The position numbers were made by a program, and so were the translations under genes. From the NCBI RefSeq assembly GCF_900108085.1, contig NZ_FNVR01000001.1, positions 248,712 through 312,711 of the forward strand: DNA of 64,000 bases. The letters are read 5' to 3'. Positions within the stretch are counted from its first letter, which is position 1; each line of letters begins with the position of its first letter. Shown here piece by piece: positions 34,989 to 44,100 of this stretch. The notes under the pieces are model-generated. The model had not been told where the DNA came from, did not search any database, and was given only the letters and a program-made list of their open reading frames with translations. Source of the stretch: Algoriphagus boritolerans DSM 17298 = JCM 18970 (lineage in GTDB: Bacteria > Bacteroidota > Bacteroidia > Cytophagales > Cyclobacteriaceae).

Positions 34989-36548
34989 ATGAAAAATCCC
35001 TCACTTCTGTTTATTCTATCCCTCTTGTTTTTTTCCTGTGCTGAAAAGGAATCCAACCGTAAACTTCCCCGAATCGCGATTGCAGGCCTGGCGATAGAGT
35101 CCAGTACTTTTTCACCTGCCTTGACGCATGAGGAAGCATTCAAAGCCTGTGTTGAGGAGGAGGTGTTTACATTTTATCCTTTTTTGGCCCCTGATTCGAT
35201 GGATAGAAAGCGGGCAAACTGGATTCCAACCTTGAGAGCGCATGCTTTGCCCGGCGGAATAGTCACTCGTGAAGCTTATGAATCACTTGTCACACAGACT
35301 CTTGACCGACTCAAAGCCAACCTTCCCTACGACGGCTTGTTTTTTGATATTCACGGGGCGATGAGCGTGGTTGGTTTGGATGACCCGGAGGGGGATTTTA
35401 TCACTCGAGTCAGGGAAGTTGTAGGATTTGAGACGATTATTTCTACTTCAATGGATCTTCATGGGAATGTATCGATGGTGCTGGCAGAGAATTCCGACTT
35501 GATCACTTGCTATAGAATGGCACCACACGAAGATGCCTTGGAATCCAAAAAGCGGGCGGTCGAAAATCTGCTTGACCGGTTGGAAAGTGGGAAAGGCAAA
35601 CCTGCCTTCAAAGCCTGGATTCCTGTTCCAATTTTACTTCCTGGTGAAAAAACGAGTACCCGAATCGAACCTGGAAAGGGGCTTTATGCCAAAGTTGATC
35701 CTGAAACCAAAAAAGAAGGGGTAATTGATGCGGCAATTTGGATCGGATATGCATGGGCTGACGAACCTCGAAATCACGCCGTGGTGATGGTTACCGGTGA
35801 TGATGAAAAGCAAGTAAAGGAATCTGCCGAATACCTTGCACAGAGCTTTTGGGAGGTGAGGTCTCAATTTGAGTTTGTGGCACCAGTGGCATCTCTGGAC
35901 GAAAGCTTAACGATGGCTTTGACTAGTGAAAAGCGCCCTTTTATGATTTCGGATATGGGTGACAATCCCACTGCAGGAGGAGCGGGTGATGTGACTTGGA
36001 CTTTGAATGAGTTGTTGAAAAGACCTGAATTTAAGTCCGAATCTGGACCGGAATTGATCTATGCCTCTATTCCCGGACCGGATTTGATTGCCAAAGCAAA
36101 AACCGCCGGGATCGGAAATCAGGTCGAAGGCTACGTAGGAGCGATGGTAGATGACCGCTTTTCTCCTCCAATTCTACTGAAAGGAAAAGTATTGGCGATC
36201 AAAGAAGGTGATCCGGATGCCCAGGTCGAAGTCGTGATTCAAGTGGGATCCATAAAAGTCATCGTGACTGAAAAGCGGAAGCCCTATCATAAAGAAAAGG
36301 ATTTCACAGACCTGGATTTGAACCCAAGGCAAGCAGCTATTGTGGTGGTGAAAATCGGGTATTTAGTACCGGAATTATACGATATGCGAGGAGACTGGAT
36401 TATGGCACAGACCCCCGGTGGGGTAGATCAGGACTTGGACCGACTCGGTCACAAGCGGATCATTCGCCCCATGTATCCCTTGGATAAAGAAATGGCGGAT
36501 CCGGATCTGAGTGCACGATTTGTGCCCGTTTCGGGAAGTAAAGATTAA
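34989..36548 (+). CDS. M81 (MlrC-like) metallopeptidase, lipoprotein
   Basis: A 519-residue protein with a lipoprotein signal (LLFFSC, cysteine near 17). The body matches the M81/MlrC family: AGLAIESSTFSPALT near 33, FFDIHGAMSV near 117, TSMDLHGN near 150 with metal-binding Asp/His, and MAPHEDALESKKRA near 175; then the MlrC C-terminal domain with ISDMGDNPTAGGAGD near 320. MlrC cleaves linear microcystin fragments; relatives in other bacteria probably act on unknown peptides. Envelope location is implied by the signal. Single gene. Confidence 0.88.
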   Translation: MKNPSLLFILSLLFFSCAEKESNRKLPRIAIAGLAIESSTFSPALTHEEAFKACVEEEVFTFYPFLAPDSMDRKRANWIPTLRAHALPGGIVTREAYESLVTQTLDRLKANLPYDGLFFDIHGAMSVVGLDDPEGDFITRVREVVGFETIISTSMDLHGNVSMVLAENSDLITCYRMAPHEDALESKKRAVENLLDRLESGKGKPAFKAWIPVPILLPGEKTSTRIEPGKGLYAKVDPETKKEGVIDAAIWIGYAWADEPRNHAVVMVTGDDEKQVKESAEYLAQSFWEVRSQFEFVAPVASLDESLTMALTSEKRPFMISDMGDNPTAGGAGDVTWTLNELLKRPEFKSESGPELIYASIPGPDLIAKAKTAGIGNQVEGYVGAMVDDRFSPPILLKGKVLAIKEGDPDAQVEVVIQVGSIKVIVTEKRKPYHKEKDFTDLDLNPRQAAIVVVKIGYLVPELYDMRGDWIMAQTPGGVDQDLDRLGHKRIIRPMYPLDKEMADPDLSARFVPVSGSKD

Positions 36549-36571
36549 TTGCTTTGAATCCCAAGTATCAC

Positions 36572-36682
36572 TGAAATGCCCATGAGAAAAATTCTCACAC
36601 AGGGATGATTATCCAGGGCATTCTACCGATGAAAGATCGGGACAGGCTATGTGGCCATTGAGAAACAAATTATAAACAGATG
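36572..36682 (+). repeat. Dispersed intergenic repeat, copy C
   Basis: Third copy of the repeat at 19970. It has GAAATGCCCATGAG, CACACAGGGATGATTAT, a different imperfect central hairpin (CCGATGAAAGATCGGG), TATGTGGCCATTGAGAAA and CAAATTATAAACAGATGAA. It leads straight into a 20-codon frame. Confidence 0.6.
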
Positions 36683-36742
36683 AACTGGAACCCTACCAAA
36701 CCAGCCAAGGAGCTATTCACTTTGGATTTAAAGCAGTTCTAA
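36680..36742 (+). CDS. Possible 20-residue peptide after repeat copy C
   Basis: ATG at the right end of the repeat opens a frame reading MNWNPTKPAKELFTLDLKQF and TAA. It may be chance, a small protein or the stub of a lost gene. The position mirrors copy B, whose end supplies the DivIVA start. I recognise no family. Confidence 0.25.
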   Translation: MNWNPTKPAKELFTLDLKQF

Positions 36743-36753
36743 ACCTCCTGAAT

Positions 36754-38238
36754 TTAATTTTTAAGACCTAAGTCCAGGGTTTTGTTTACAGAATCTGGTA
36801 TATCCGCAATATAATGGCTGACATAGATCAGGCTGATCGGAGAAAAAGCGCAGATTTTTTCAATGGTCATTTTGAAAAGGGCCCTTTGAGAATCGTCCAA
36901 TCCCTGTGATGCCTCATCCAAAATCAACAACATAGGACTCTTAATCAAAGCTCTTGCGAGCAAAGTCCAACGTTGTTGTTCGAGCGAAATTCGATTGAGG
37001 GGTAGATCAGCGATAGTTTCCAATTTAAAAAGTGAAAGCCAGTCATTCGCTTTTGACTCTTGTTCAAGTGTTGTCTTTCTAAACAGTCCCATCGTGTCAA
37101 AAAAACCTGATAGAATCACTTTCCGAACGGTTTGATTGGCTGGAAAAAAGCGAACCAGCTCCGGGGCAACAAACCCAATCGGCTTTTTTAACTCCCAGAT
37201 GCTCTCTCCCGTCCCTCTTTTTCTGCCAAAAAGCCAAAAATCCTGAGCATAGGCCTGTGGGTTTTCACCGATCAACAGACTGATCAACGTAGACTTTCCC
37301 GAACCGTTTTTGCCTTTCACCAGCCATCGCTCTCCCGAGTTGACCTGCCAGTTGATCTGATGAAGGATGTCCTTTTTGCCATATCGTATGCTGACATTTT
37401 TTAGATCAATGACTCTCCCCTCAAAAGGTGTAATTGTGCTTACCAAAGTTTGCAGCAGGGAAAGATCCCAGGGGTTTTCTCTCTGTTGGATAGGAGAGAA
37501 GTGATCCCTGCCCTTTTTCCAAGTACGAGAAATTCTTCCTTCGCCAAGCTCCGCAATGTGGGTAATGCCATCAGGAATTTCATAGGGTGAAGTGGTGATC
37601 AAAATGTGGATTCCTTTGCAGATGATGGTCTTTAAAAAATCACCAAATGCTGCTCTGCTTTCCACATCCAGTCCTGTCATCGGCTGATCCATCAGGTAAA
37701 TTTCGGGTTGGCTGAGAAGCCCTAGGGCCAAAGTCAATCTTCGTGTTTCACCGTTGGAAAGTTTCAGAATGGATTCATCCAAAAGTGAGGTCAGGCGAAG
37801 CAATTCTGCGACATTTCCCAAGGTCCAGTTACCTGATTTCCCCTGTGAATTTTCGGTCAATAATTCCCGGACTGTGGCCGCTTCATCCGACTCTGAGCTG
37901 TTGAACCGCTGCTGAAAATAGAAATTCTGAAGGTTGGATTTATTCCGGAATCGGAATTGCTGCGAGACGTAAGCCATGAGATCCCGAAAACTGTTTATGC
38001 GCCCTTCTTCATTTTTTTGGTTGGTATAATCGTTCGAAAAAGGCCTTGAAATTTTACCTTCAGGAATGTGAGTAGTTCCTCTCAGGGTTTCCAAAAAGGC
38101 CGTGAGTTCACGACCGGAACTCCCAATGATTGCCCACTGCTGTCCTTCTTCCCAAGTGAAATTAAGGTCCTGAAAAATGGTTTCCCCTAAATACTTGACT
38201 TGAGCGTTTTCAATCTGGAGTAGGATTTTGGCTTTCAA
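36754..38238 (-). CDS. Tandem ABC ATPase (ModF-like) with one degenerate site
   Basis: 494 residues made of two fused ATPase domains and no membrane segment. Domain 1 (about 1-240) has a defective Walker A (GSSGRELT, no lysine), an intact signature LSNGE, and Walker B ending MDQP (Gln in place of catalytic Glu). Domain 2 (about 270-494) has an intact Walker A (GKNGSGKST) and Walker B LILDEAS, but its signature is ISLEQ. Because an ABC site combines Walker A/B of one half with the signature of the other, one composite site is complete and the other dead. Relatives such as ModF/PhrA-like proteins have unclear roles. Confidence 0.85.
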   Translation of the reverse strand: MKAKILLQIENAQVKYLGETIFQDLNFTWEEGQQWAIIGSSGRELTAFLETLRGTTHIPEGKISRPFSNDYTNQKNEEGRINSFRDLMAYVSQQFRFRNKSNLQNFYFQQRFNSSESDEAATVRELLTENSQGKSGNWTLGNVAELLRLTSLLDESILKLSNGETRRLTLALGLLSQPEIYLMDQPMTGLDVESRAAFGDFLKTIICKGIHILITTSPYEIPDGITHIAELGEGRISRTWKKGRDHFSPIQQRENPWDLSLLQTLVSTITPFEGRVIDLKNVSIRYGKKDILHQINWQVNSGERWLVKGKNGSGKSTLISLLIGENPQAYAQDFWLFGRKRGTGESIWELKKPIGFVAPELVRFFPANQTVRKVILSGFFDTMGLFRKTTLEQESKANDWLSLFKLETIADLPLNRISLEQQRWTLLARALIKSPMLLILDEASQGLDDSQRALFKMTIEKICAFSPISLIYVSHYIADIPDSVNKTLDLGLKN

Positions 38239-38404
38239 TTGATGGGGGAATTTGGTGACTATTTTTAATACTGGCTATTCATTCAAAAGGGAAAAAGTAC
38301 GGAAAATTTGATTAAATGTAAGTTTAATTAATAAAGTTTAAGTAATTGAATATCAATTGTAAATAAGTTTATATCTAAATGATAGATAAAGCTAACTTCT
38401 CGGA

Positions 38405-38782
38405 TTAATCATTAGGGTAGGGAATGTAGACAAATGAAGTAAAGGCCCCATCCATGACGAATAAACAGCAGAATTCATCGGGATCTTTATAGGCTTTTTT
38501 GAAGTCTTCCAGGGCTTCCTCTGCGATCAAAGTCCGCTGTACAAATTCATCCACATAGGTAATGAAGTAATTCCAGTCGAGGTTTTTCTCCGCTTTGCCG
38601 ATGAAGATTTTCCCGATGGGTTGCATCTCTTTTGAAATTGGGAAAATCGGAAAATCAGAAAATCCCCTCGATCGGATTTGATAGGAGGCTTCTTTGAGTA
38701 CATCCGAAATTTTTACAAAATCACTGGAAATCGTACCCAAATATTTTCCATTCAGTTCGGGATCATTGAAGTCTGAAATCAT
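38405..38782 (-). CDS. Hypothetical conserved protein, RlmD-linked
   Basis: A 125-residue soluble protein of unknown function, mixed alpha/beta, with LNGKYLGTISSDFVKISDVLKEASYQIRSRGFSDFPIFP early and IYPYPND-like YIPYPND at the end. The sequence style is that of a conserved Bacteroidota protein. It overlaps rlmD by 4 bp (ATGA), so it is translated with it; whether it helps RNA methylation is not shown by the sequence. Confidence 0.65.
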   Translation of the reverse strand: MISDFNDPELNGKYLGTISSDFVKISDVLKEASYQIRSRGFSDFPIFPISKEMQPIGKIFIGKAEKNLDWNYFITYVDEFVQRTLIAEEALEDFKKAYKDPDEFCCLFVMDGAFTSFVYIPYPND

Positions 38783-40185
38783 TTTTTTAGTGTTAGGAGT
38801 ACCACATTTTCTACATGATAGGTCTGGGGAAACATGTCCACCGGTTGAACTTTTTTCACGGCATATTTCTCTCCCAAAAGTGCTAAATCCCGGGCTTGGG
38901 TTGCGGGATTGCAGGAGACATAGACAATCTTTTTGGCTTCCAGCCTAAGAAGCATTTCCACTACTTTTTCATCCATTCCGGCACGCGGCGGATCAGTGAT
39001 GATGACATCCGGTGCGGCATGATTTGCAACGAATTCTTCATTCAAAATGTCTTTCATGTCACCCGCATAAAAGAGCGTATTGTCAATTCCGTTCAGTTGG
39101 GAGTTGAGCTTGGCATCCTCGATCGCAGCTTCGACATATTCTAGGCCGATGACCTGTTTTGCTTTTTTTGCGACAAAGTTGGCAATCGTCCCCGTGCCGG
39201 TGTAGAGGTCATAGACGATTTCATTGCCTTGGAGATCGGCAAAATCCCGGGCCACTTTGTACAGTTCGAAAGCTTGTTCCGAGTTGGTTTGGTAAAAGGA
39301 TTTTGGTCCAATGCGAAACTCCAAGCCTTCCATTTCTTCCTCAATATAGGGCAGACCTGCAAAAGTGACCAATTCCAGATCATTGTACGTTTCGTTGCCC
39401 TTGGTATTGATGACGTAAAGCAGTGAGGTGATATTGGGGAATTTCACGTGCAGGAATTCCATCACCAGCTGAATTGACTCTGGGTCATTTTCTCCAAACT
39501 GCACGATGACCATCGTCTGGTTAGTCGTAGTAGTACGAATGATCAGGTTTCGAAGGAGTCCGGCATTGGATCGGATATCATAGAAGCTCAGGTTATTTGC
39601 CAGGGAAAAGGCTCTCAGATCGTTTCGAATTTCATTTGAAAGTCCTCCCTGCAAATAGCAATGCTCGATATTTATGATTTTGTCAAACATCTTTGGAATA
39701 TGGAATCCAAGTGCATTGCGGTCAAAATCTTCCCCAGATCTAATCTGATCCATGGTCAACCACTTTTTATTTGAGAAAGTGAAGTCCAGCTTGTTTCGGT
39801 AATATTGAGTTTTAGCCGAACCTAGAATCGGCCTCACCTCGGGAATCGGGACTTTGGCGATTCGCTGAAACTGATCAACGACTTGCTGTCGCTTGTACTC
39901 CTTTTGAAGATCGTAGTCGATATGCTGCCATTTACAGCCGCCGCAAGTTCCAAAATGGGAGCAAAACGGCTCAATGCGGTCTTTTGAATATTGGTGAAAG
40001 TGAACCACTTCTCCTTCCATAAATGAGCTTTTCCCCTTGGTGATTCTGACATCCACTACATCCCCGGGAGCCACGTTGGACACAAAAACCACTTTTCCCT
40101 CATGGTGACCGACACATTTTCCCTCCGCAGCGATCCGTTCGATCTGCAGGTTAGTGACGACCTTATTTTTCATTTTTCGCGACAT
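38779..40185 (-). CDS. rlmD: 23S rRNA (uracil-C5)-methyltransferase RlmD
   Basis: SAM-dependent m5U methyltransferase of the TrmA/RlmC/RlmD family. From ATG 40185 it is 468 residues (ATG 40173 is also possible; the longer frame to 40239 adds non-family residues). An N-terminal TRAM domain (about 5-65), a Fe-S cysteine cluster (CSHFGTCGGCKW), the SAM-binding VYDLYTGTGTIANFVA near 320, DPPRAGMDE and the nucleophile in VSCNPATQARDL near 425 are in order. RlmD-type by the cluster and length; RlmCD-like dual activity is possible. Confidence 0.93.
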   Translation of the reverse strand: MSRKMKNKVVTNLQIERIAAEGKCVGHHEGKVVFVSNVAPGDVVDVRITKGKSSFMEGEVVHFHQYSKDRIEPFCSHFGTCGGCKWQHIDYDLQKEYKRQQVVDQFQRIAKVPIPEVRPILGSAKTQYYRNKLDFTFSNKKWLTMDQIRSGEDFDRNALGFHIPKMFDKIINIEHCYLQGGLSNEIRNDLRAFSLANNLSFYDIRSNAGLLRNLIIRTTTTNQTMVIVQFGENDPESIQLVMEFLHVKFPNITSLLYVINTKGNETYNDLELVTFAGLPYIEEEMEGLEFRIGPKSFYQTNSEQAFELYKVARDFADLQGNEIVYDLYTGTGTIANFVAKKAKQVIGLEYVEAAIEDAKLNSQLNGIDNTLFYAGDMKDILNEEFVANHAAPDVIITDPPRAGMDEKVVEMLLRLEAKKIVYVSCNPATQARDLALLGEKYAVKKVQPVDMFPQTYHVENVVLLTLKK

Positions 40186-40317
40186 GCCCGCAAAATTAGG
40201 GAAAAAAGGGGATTCGAACTTTGGGGTTCTAAAATCCATAGGTTCAATTTGGATTGGCTCCCTTTTTTCAACTCTTTAAGCTTTCATTTTTCTATCTTTA
40301 CTTCCGAAAATAGACCC

Positions 40318-41130
40318 ATGAAGTTTAAAGACAAAGTCGTGATCGTCACTGGGGCCACTTCGGGAATCGGGGAGGCCTGCGCAGTTATTTTTGGAAAACA
40401 AGGTGCCAAAGTCGTCATTACCGGACGGAACAAAGAGAAACTTGACTTAAGTTCAAATCGACTTAAAAGTCTTGGAATCGAAGTTTTGGCTATTCTGGCA
40501 GATGCAACATCAGAAGCAGACAATAAATTAATTGCTGAAAAAACACTTTCGGTCTTTGGCCGGATTGACATTTTGATTAACAATGCAGGGATCTCCATGC
40601 GGGCTTTGTTTCAAGAGTTAGATTTGGAAGTCTTTCGGAAAGTGATGGATACTAACTTCTGGGGTACGGTCTACGCCACGAAGTTTTGCCTGCCTGCTAT
40701 CCTTGAATCCAAAGGCTCGATCATTGGTATTTCTTCGATCAATGGCTACCGGGGCACTCCTGCCAGGACAGCCTACACCGCGAGCAAATATGCGATGAAT
40801 GGTTTTTTTGAGTCCCTCCGCACAGAAGTGATGAATCAGGGCGTGCACGTGATGGTGGTGGCACCCGGATTTACAGCATCCAATATTAGAAATAGTGCCT
40901 TGACTGCACATGGAGAGATCCAGGGCGAATCCCCTCGGGACGAAGCTAAAATGATGACTGCTGAACAGGTCGCTGAAGAAATACTGAATGCTACCCTGAA
41001 GCGCAAGCGGGATATGGTACTCACTACGCAAGGCAAACTTGCGGTCTTTCTGAACAAATGGATCCCCGGCTATATGGACGGCCTCGTCTATCGGGAAATG
41101 GCTAAGGAAAAAGATTCACCATTAAAGTAA
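40318..41130 (+). CDS. SDR family oxidoreductase, abutting the helicase gene
   Basis: A 270-residue classical SDR from ATG 40318: TGATSGIGEACAVIF (TGxxxGxG) near 11, NNAGISMRALF (NAG) near 88, catalytic SSINGY, YTASKYAMNGF with Tyr-x3-Lys, and VVAPGFTASN. The C-terminal extension (EEILNATLKRKRDMVL) resembles the DHRS7-like group acting on lipids or steroids. The stop (41128-41130) directly abuts the helicase ATG at 41131 with no gap, implying coupled translation of two unrelated activities. A weaker -7-like TATCTTTA lies at 40293. Confidence 0.9.
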   Translation: MKFKDKVVIVTGATSGIGEACAVIFGKQGAKVVITGRNKEKLDLSSNRLKSLGIEVLAILADATSEADNKLIAEKTLSVFGRIDILINNAGISMRALFQELDLEVFRKVMDTNFWGTVYATKFCLPAILESKGSIIGISSINGYRGTPARTAYTASKYAMNGFFESLRTEVMNQGVHVMVVAPGFTASNIRNSALTAHGEIQGESPRDEAKMMTAEQVAEEILNATLKRKRDMVLTTQGKLAVFLNKWIPGYMDGLVYREMAKEKDSPLK

Positions 41131-44100
41131 ATGGGCGAATCGGTCTTTCAGAACTATATCAATCGGTTGACTGATCTATCCTCCAGGAATAGATCGCTGT
41201 ATTTACCCAAAATTGATGGTACAGGAAAGATAGACTTGCGTGAATTTGAATTTCTCAATGATGAGCCGGCTTTTGAACTACTCCGAAAAATAATTCAGGG
41301 GAAAAAACAATTTCCCTTGATTCCCGAAGTGGATCCCCGAATGGGCGAGACTAATCAACTTTCCAAAAAACTGGCTCGCTTGGCATTCAGAGATCAATTG
41401 GTTCAAGAAGAAACGGGAAGTAAAAGCTTGTTTTTTGCTTGGCCTTTTGTAGAAGGTAAGTTGATCAATGGACAAGTGATTCGAGCACCAATATTGGTTA
41501 TTCCGATTCAGCTGAAACGAGAAAAAGCCTTTTGGTGGCTTGGGGTGACCGATTCCTGGCAGTGGAATCCGGCCTTTATTTTGGCCTACCGACACGCTTA
41601 TCGCAAGGAAATTGACGAAGAAGAACTTCAAAAGGAATTGGAAAACCTTTCGGATGATCCTCTTGAATTCCGAACTCAGCTAAATCGGGTTTTGGAAGAA
41701 AATTTTCAGATTCAATTGAGTTCCTCCATTTATGAGGATCAGGTTGCACTTTTTCCCTCTTCCCGCATGGATCTCGATCAAGCACGATTTCATGAAGGGA
41801 AAATCAGTCTCAAGACCTACTCAGTTCTGGGGCAGTTTGTACAAAATGGAAACTTCTTGTCAAGGGAATACGAGGAATTGAAAGCCTCACAGGAATACGA
41901 ATCGCTTGAAGATTTGTTTGTGCGGTATTTTGCCTCCGCTGAAAATGAAACTGTTCCCCGGGAAGAGCAGCTGTTTCCGATTTTTCCTCTCGATGCTTCT
42001 CAGGAAAATGCCCTGCTGAAAGTAAGGCAGGGAAAAAGCCTGGTCATAGAAGGTCCTCCGGGTACAGGTAAGTCGCAATTGATTGCCAACTTGGTTTCGG
42101 ACTTCATCGCCAGAGGCAAAAAAGTCTTGGTCGTTTCCCAGAAGCGGGCTGCATTGGACGTGGTTTTTGAGCGAATGGAAAATGCTGGTTTTGGGGATTT
42201 TTTGGGGTTGGTACATGACTATCGGGCGGATCATCTGATCCTATTTGAGAAAATCAAGAAACAAATCCTATCCATTGAGTCCTATCAGGAGCAAAACCGT
42301 GGAATTGATTCCATTCAGCTTGAGCGGGAAATTTCACGGCTATCCTCAACTATTTCCCGTCTTTCGGGAAAGTTTGAAGCCTTCAGAAAGGAATTGTTCA
42401 ATGATCAGTATGCGGGAATTCCCATTAAGGCACTTTATCTGAATCCAAATGTCGGAAGTCCGGCAGTACAGGATTCCGGTCGTTTGCTCAGGCAGAATTA
42501 TCGGCAATCCCTTGATTTTGAGCGAAATTTCAGTGTTTTTCATTCCTATAATCAAAAATATAAAGACACCTTCTGGGCCAGCCGTCCATCCTTCAGCGGA
42601 ATAAATCCGATGGATTTCCAAAGAATCAGTCAGAGCTTGAATGAAATAGAGGAATTCCGAAAATCCATTCCGGGAGGTTTTGATGAAAATCACTGGCTAG
42701 ATTTTTCAGGTTCGATTCTGAATTCGAAAGCAGTGAATCACAAAATCTCAAAACTTCAGGAGGCAATAAATCAGATTCCCAGTGCTGAAATTCACTATCC
42801 TTTGATTTTCCAAGCCAAGGAGATCAAAAAATTGAATAAGATTCAAACTTGGATTGAGAAGGCCGATCATGTGCATTTAGAACTACGATTGAGTCTTTTT
42901 TCAGAAGTCACTCAACTTGAAAATCTGTCCTCCGAACTCAAGTTTTTGCTTCCAAAATCAGCTTCATTTTTGGGTAGACTCAGTGCAGTTTGGAGGAAGG
43001 GTAAGTTTCCGCTCTGCTTTCAGATTTTGGCTGAAAATGGCCTGAAATTCAATTTGGAATCCCTTTCGCTGATTGAGAAGGAAGTTCAAATTAGTATACA
43101 GCTGAGGAAAGAATACGAGACCTTACCGGTCCTGGAGGGGTTTGTTTGGGAATCTTTTTCACAGGAAAAGCTAAAATCACAACTTCGTCAGATTCGTTTG
43201 ATTTTGGATTGGGAGCGAGCCTGGAGGGATCTTGCTGAGATTTGGGAGTTGACGGCTTGGCCAAGTTTGGATTTTTATTCTTTCAATGCTCAGCTGGCGA
43301 AAGTCGCGGCTTGGTCCAAGGGATTTGAGCGATCCTCACTGAATTGGAAGGCTTGGTTGAGTCCTGCTCAAATCCGTGAAGTTCTCAACTATGGTCTGCT
43401 GGGGCTTAGACTCGAAAATGAATTAAATCTGATTCAAACATTCAATGAGTTGACGGCATTTGATCGGTTTATTGATGAATGGGGATTGGAAAATTGGGAA
43501 TTGGCGTCTACTATCGATCAGCAATTTCCTGATTTTAACTTGGAGCGTAAACTTTCCGCATTTCGAAATGGGTGGAATCTAGCCTGGATCGGGGAATTGG
43601 AGCGAAGGAATCCTTTGCTTGCGGAGGCCGGGAGTCTGAAGCTTTCCGGGGAAATGGAAGAGCTAAAGGCGGCTATTCTGGATAAGCGTAAGATTTCAAA
43701 ACACATTGCCCAACTCCGGCTTCGTGAACAGGCTTGCATTCCTTTGGAATTCAATCGGCTTGGTAACCGGCTGACCTACCGTGAGCTTTTGCATCAAGTC
43801 AGTAAAAAGCGACAGCGATGGTCAATCCGTAAACTGGTAGAAGAATTAGATGTTGAGGTTTTCAGACTTTTGCCATGTTGGCTTGCCAGTCCTGAGACAG
43901 TTTCGGCTTTGTTTCCTTTGAAGCAGAATTTCGATTTGGTCATCTTTGATGAAGCATCGCAGTGTCCTGTCGAGCGTGGATTTCCTGCCATGCTTCGAGG
44001 CAAGCAAGTGGTGGTGGCTGGAGATTCGAAGCAATTACGACCCTCAGACTTTTATCAGATCAAATGGGAATCTGACGGAGAAGGCATGGAATATGAAGCC

